From positions 359 through 9,858 of the forward strand of contig DEMY01000047.1 in assembly GCA_002359425.1 (NCBI GenBank): 9,500 bases of DNA, read 5' to 3'. Each line of letters starts with the position of its first letter. Positions within the stretch are counted from its first letter, which is position 1. The stretch comes from Clostridiales bacterium UBA2658. GTDB taxonomy: Bacteria; Bacillota; Clostridia; Oscillospirales; Oscillospiraceae. Below the pieces are notes generated by a model. It made no database searches and had not been told where the DNA came from. It saw only the letters and a program-made list of their open reading frames with translations. Of this stretch, positions 7,312 to 9,500 are shown one piece after another. Position numbers and translations under genes: made by a program.

Positions 7312-7367
7312 AATGTCCTCCTGTAAGGTTAGTAGACGCGCGGAGATGCGCGCCGGAAATAGCAGGC

Positions 7368-8132
7368 TCAGGTACGCAGATTATTGACGGTCTGCTCGTC
7401 TTCATCCGCCGTCTGGACGACCTTGGCGCTGAGTTGGTAGGCGCGCTGGGCAGTGATGAGATCCACCATGCCGTCCACCATCTGTGCGCCGGACTGCTCA
7501 AGATAGCCGGAAATAATTTGCGTGTCCGCACCAGCCGGAGCCGCCTGACCGGACTGCGCGTTTGCGGCGTAGAGGTTCGACGACAGGGGCAGAAGCGCCT
7601 CAGGGTTTGCAAAGTCGAACACGCCGACTTACGCCGTTAGGGCCGCGGTGTCAACGCCGTATTTTTGGGCGTCCTTCGTCGTTCCGGTTGCGGTACCGGC
7701 ATTCTGGGCATTGATAGGCTGGGAGATGCGCTTGCCGTCCTTGTTAAGGACATAGTTACCCGTCTCGTTCACAAGGTAGGCGGTAGTACCTTCCACGCTG
7801 ACGGAAAAAGCGCCGTCCCGCGTGTAGCGCACGCCCGCGCCGGTTTCAATGGCAAACCAGCCGCTGCCGCTTATGGCAAGATCCATGTTGTTCCCCGTCG
7901 GGACGAGAGAGCTTTGCGTCGGGTCAATACCGCCGTAGCTTGCCTTTGCGCCCTGACCAGAGAGAACGTCCGCCGACTTGACGTACATTTTTGTAAAGAG
8001 AAGGTCGCTGAACGTCGTGACAACCGGCTTATAGCCCATGGTGTTAACGTTCGCAATGTTGCTGCCGATGTTGTTGATATAGTACTGACTCGCCGAGAGT
8101 CCGGCGGCGCCGGTGAAAAGCGTTCTGGACAT
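7368..8132 (-). pseudogene. flgG: FlgG/FlhP-like flagellar rod protein, interrupted by an in-frame TAA at codon 168
   Basis: An axial basal-body rod protein of the FlgE/F/G family. The ATG (8130-8132) has GGAGG (8140-8144) 7 bases upstream. The N-terminal D0 signature is clear (LFTGAAGLSASQYY; SNIANVNTMGYK). The middle region GNNMDLAISGSGWFAIETG is followed by YTRDGAF, both family hallmarks. At 7629-7631 a TAA interrupts the frame after DTAALTA. The next codons continue in the same frame with VGVFDFANPEALLPLSSNLY and the conserved C-terminal helix (LITAQRAYQLSAKVVQTADE; VNNLRT), ending at TGA 7368-7370. Full reading gives 254 codons including the stop, a normal length. Since both terminal helices pack together in assembled rods, a 167-residue product should not assemble. 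The lost codon may have been Lys, Gln or Glu. Assignment between FlgG and paralogous FlhP is tentative. Confidence 0.9.
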
Positions 8133-8148
8133 ATGGTTTCCTCCAAAA

Positions 8149-8895
8149 TCAGACGGAAGCGATCTGCGCTGACTTGCGGTCGAGCGCGTCCACAATCTTC
8201 AGGGCCGACGCGCAGCTCTGCAAATCGCGTTGTGCGGCGATAAGGTTTGTAATCTCGTAGTTCATATCGACATTCGAGCCTTCCAGACTGCCCTGAATGA
8301 TTTCAAAGCCTGCAGAGGGGGTATTGCCGCCGCCGGTGAACATACCGTTGGAGGCTCTTTGGAGCGTGTTCATATCCGCCGGCTGGACGATGGATAGAGT
8401 GCCGAGCTGGTTTCCCTGCTCATCGCGGATCACGCCGTCCTGCGTTACATCGATGGCGGAGGTGCCTACTTTGATATCCCCCGTCGCTCCCTGCACGCGG
8501 CCATAGCCCGTAAGCTCCAGATAGCCCTGATCGTCCACATCGAAGGCGCCGTTGCGGGTGAGATAACTCTGCCCGTCCTTGCCCTTAACGACAAAGAAGC
8601 CGTCGCCGTTGATGGCGATATCGAGCTCGCGGCCGGTGGGCTTGATGGCTCCTGGCTCAAACTGGGTCACTGAGTCGCCGACAACGGCGAGGGGCGCGCC
8701 CTTGCCGCTCGCGGAGAGGATCGCCGTACCGTTGGAATCCAGACGGCTTTGCAGCTCCTTTTGGAAAGCGGACTTGACGATGCGCTCCGAGCGAAAGCCG
8801 GGCGTGAGCGAATTGTCAACATTGTTGCCGATCGTTTCGATTGTACGCTGATTGGTAATCAGCCCTGATGCAATTGTATAGTAACCGCTAAACAT
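8149..8895 (-). CDS. flgF: FlgF/FlhO-like flagellar basal-body rod protein
   Basis: A 248-residue flagellar rod protein of the FlgE/F/G family, exported by the flagellar type III apparatus. The N-terminal helix region has the family pattern in a variant form (IGNNVDNSLTPGFRSER, where IANNLANxNTPGYK is usual). The central ELDIAINGDGFFVVKG and YLTRNGAF motifs are present, as is the C-terminal coiled region GSNVDMNYEITNLIAAQRDL. I choose the ATG at 8893-8895, with GGAGG (8903-8907) 7 bases upstream. An in-frame TTG two codons earlier sits only 1 base from that box and is unlikely. The gene lies 19 bases after sigD and 16 bases before the flgG-like gene. This pair of tandem rod paralogues resembles flhO-flhP of Bacillus. 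The frame is intact, unlike its downstream paralogue. Confidence 0.92.
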   Translation of the reverse strand: MFSGYYTIASGLITNQRTIETIGNNVDNSLTPGFRSERIVKSAFQKELQSRLDSNGTAILSASGKGAPLAVVGDSVTQFEPGAIKPTGRELDIAINGDGFFVVKGKDGQSYLTRNGAFDVDDQGYLELTGYGRVQGATGDIKVGTSAIDVTQDGVIRDEQGNQLGTLSIVQPADMNTLQRASNGMFTGGGNTPSAGFEIIQGSLEGSNVDMNYEITNLIAAQRDLQSCASALKIVDALDRKSAQIASV

Positions 8896-8914
8896 ATGCA
8901 AGCCTCCGTCTGGT

Positions 8915-9500
8915 TCAAACTCTCTTTTTTTCGCCGCAATCGTATCTTTTTATGGCCTCCGACAAATTTTCAATGGCTTTTGCACGGATTTGGGACACGC
9001 GCTGCTGGGAAACGCCCAGCACCTCGCCGATCTCGCGGAGGTTGAGGTTCTCATAGTAATAAAGGGAAATAACCTGTTTCTGCTTGGGCGGCAGAGCGTC
9101 GATTGCGGCGGCAAGCGCCTCCTGTAGCTCTTCGCGCAGCAAACGATCCGAAACGTCCCCGTCCATGACCGCGCCCGCAGCATCCGACGCGCCCATGTAG
9201 CTGGACTCCAAAAGCTCCTCGAAGGAGACAGTATCTACAACGCTCATTTCTGAAATAAGCCCATCAAGCTGCTTTTCCGAAAGGCCAAGATAGTCGGCAA
9301 GCTCACGGTCCGAAGGCTCGCGCATGAGCTTTTGCTCAAGCTCGGCCCGGCCCTGCGTGATGCGCTTGCGGGCCTCCCATACGCGGTTCGGCAGCCAGTT
9401 CTGCTTGCGGAGATATTTTAAAATCGCGCCGCGTATACCGAGATAGCTGTAGGTGTGCGAGCTCGCGCCGCGATCTGGGTCGTAGCGTTCAATGCATTCG
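8915..9500 (-). CDS. fliA: Flagellar sigma factor SigD/FliA, N-terminus beyond window
   Basis: 194 C-terminal residues of a sigma-28-type factor, starting within region 2 (ECIERYDPDRG) and reading through to a TGA at 8915-8917. Region 2.4 reads TYSYLGIRGAILKYLRKQNW. Region 3 (EARKRI to LADYLGLSEKQLDGLISEM) and region 4 follow. Region 4 includes ALPPKQKQVISLYYYENLNL and the helix-turn-helix REIGEVLGVSQQRVSQIRAK. The layout and the position directly upstream of flagellar rod genes match SigD/FliA rather than other sigma-70 groups. In the family this factor transcribes late flagellar and chemotaxis genes. Region 2.3-2.4 is somewhat divergent: GIRGA for the usual RIRGA, and NWLPNR for DWxPR. About 50-60 N-terminal residues are missing because of the window edge. 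Confidence 0.93.
   Translation of the reverse strand, partial: ECIERYDPDRGASSHTYSYLGIRGAILKYLRKQNWLPNRVWEARKRITQGRAELEQKLMREPSDRELADYLGLSEKQLDGLISEMSVVDTVSFEELLESSYMGASDAAGAVMDGDVSDRLLREELQEALAAAIDALPPKQKQVISLYYYENLNLREIGEVLGVSQQRVSQIRAKAIENLSEAIKRYDCGEKKRV

Noticed and set aside
7337..7352. A short CGCGC/GCGCG hairpin between the flgG-like gene and cheC.
   Set aside because: Only 5 base pairs with no T tract; expected by chance in GC-rich DNA and not a terminator.

Overview
The window looks like a chromosomal segment from a motile, Gram-positive, clostridium-like bacterium (Firmicutes). The reasons are strong AGGAGG-type ribosome binding sites, a SigD/FliA-type sigma factor, the chemotaxis trio CheC-CheD-CheV, a clostridial-style membrane pyrophosphatase, and GC-rich genes separated by AT-rich spacers. 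A motile Oscillospiraceae-type genome would fit, but that placement is inference.

Layout. On the minus strand, 1-1690 is most of a membrane proton-pumping pyrophosphatase (hppA), which runs off the left edge. Upstream of it on the same strand (1851-2552) is an orphan KdpE-like response regulator. About 810 bases without an intact gene follow (2553-3366). They hold a decayed coding relic, a perfect 44-bp tandem duplication, and a good SigA-type promoter for a plus-strand methyl-accepting chemotaxis protein (3367-5052). That gene ends in a strong hairpin terminator that also faces the convergent minus-strand block. From the right edge leftward, that block reads sigD/fliA (partial), a flgF/flhO-like rod gene, a flgG/flhP-like rod gene, cheC, cheD and cheV, with short gaps or overlaps that suggest one operon.

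How the parts work together. The sigma factor would direct late flagellar and chemotaxis transcription. The two FlgF/FlgG-family proteins are axial rod components. CheC dephosphorylates CheY-P and pairs with CheD, the receptor glutamine deamidase. CheV is a CheW-receiver adaptor between receptors such as the 561-residue MCP and CheA. CheA, CheY, CheB, CheR and CheW are not in the window.

The most notable observations are three lesions at functionally central codons. (1) The response regulator has Asn (N55) where the phosphoacceptor Asp should be, with the rest of the active site and the DNA-binding domain intact. (2) cheC has an in-frame TAG exactly at the catalytic Glu of its second phosphatase motif, and reading continues perfectly in frame to a normal 207-codon length. 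(3) The flgG-like gene has an in-frame TAA at codon 168 of 254, again with the reading frame continuing perfectly. Decay of motility, base-calling error, or suppression and reinitiation could explain the two stops; the sequence alone cannot decide. No clearly new multi-gene system is visible.
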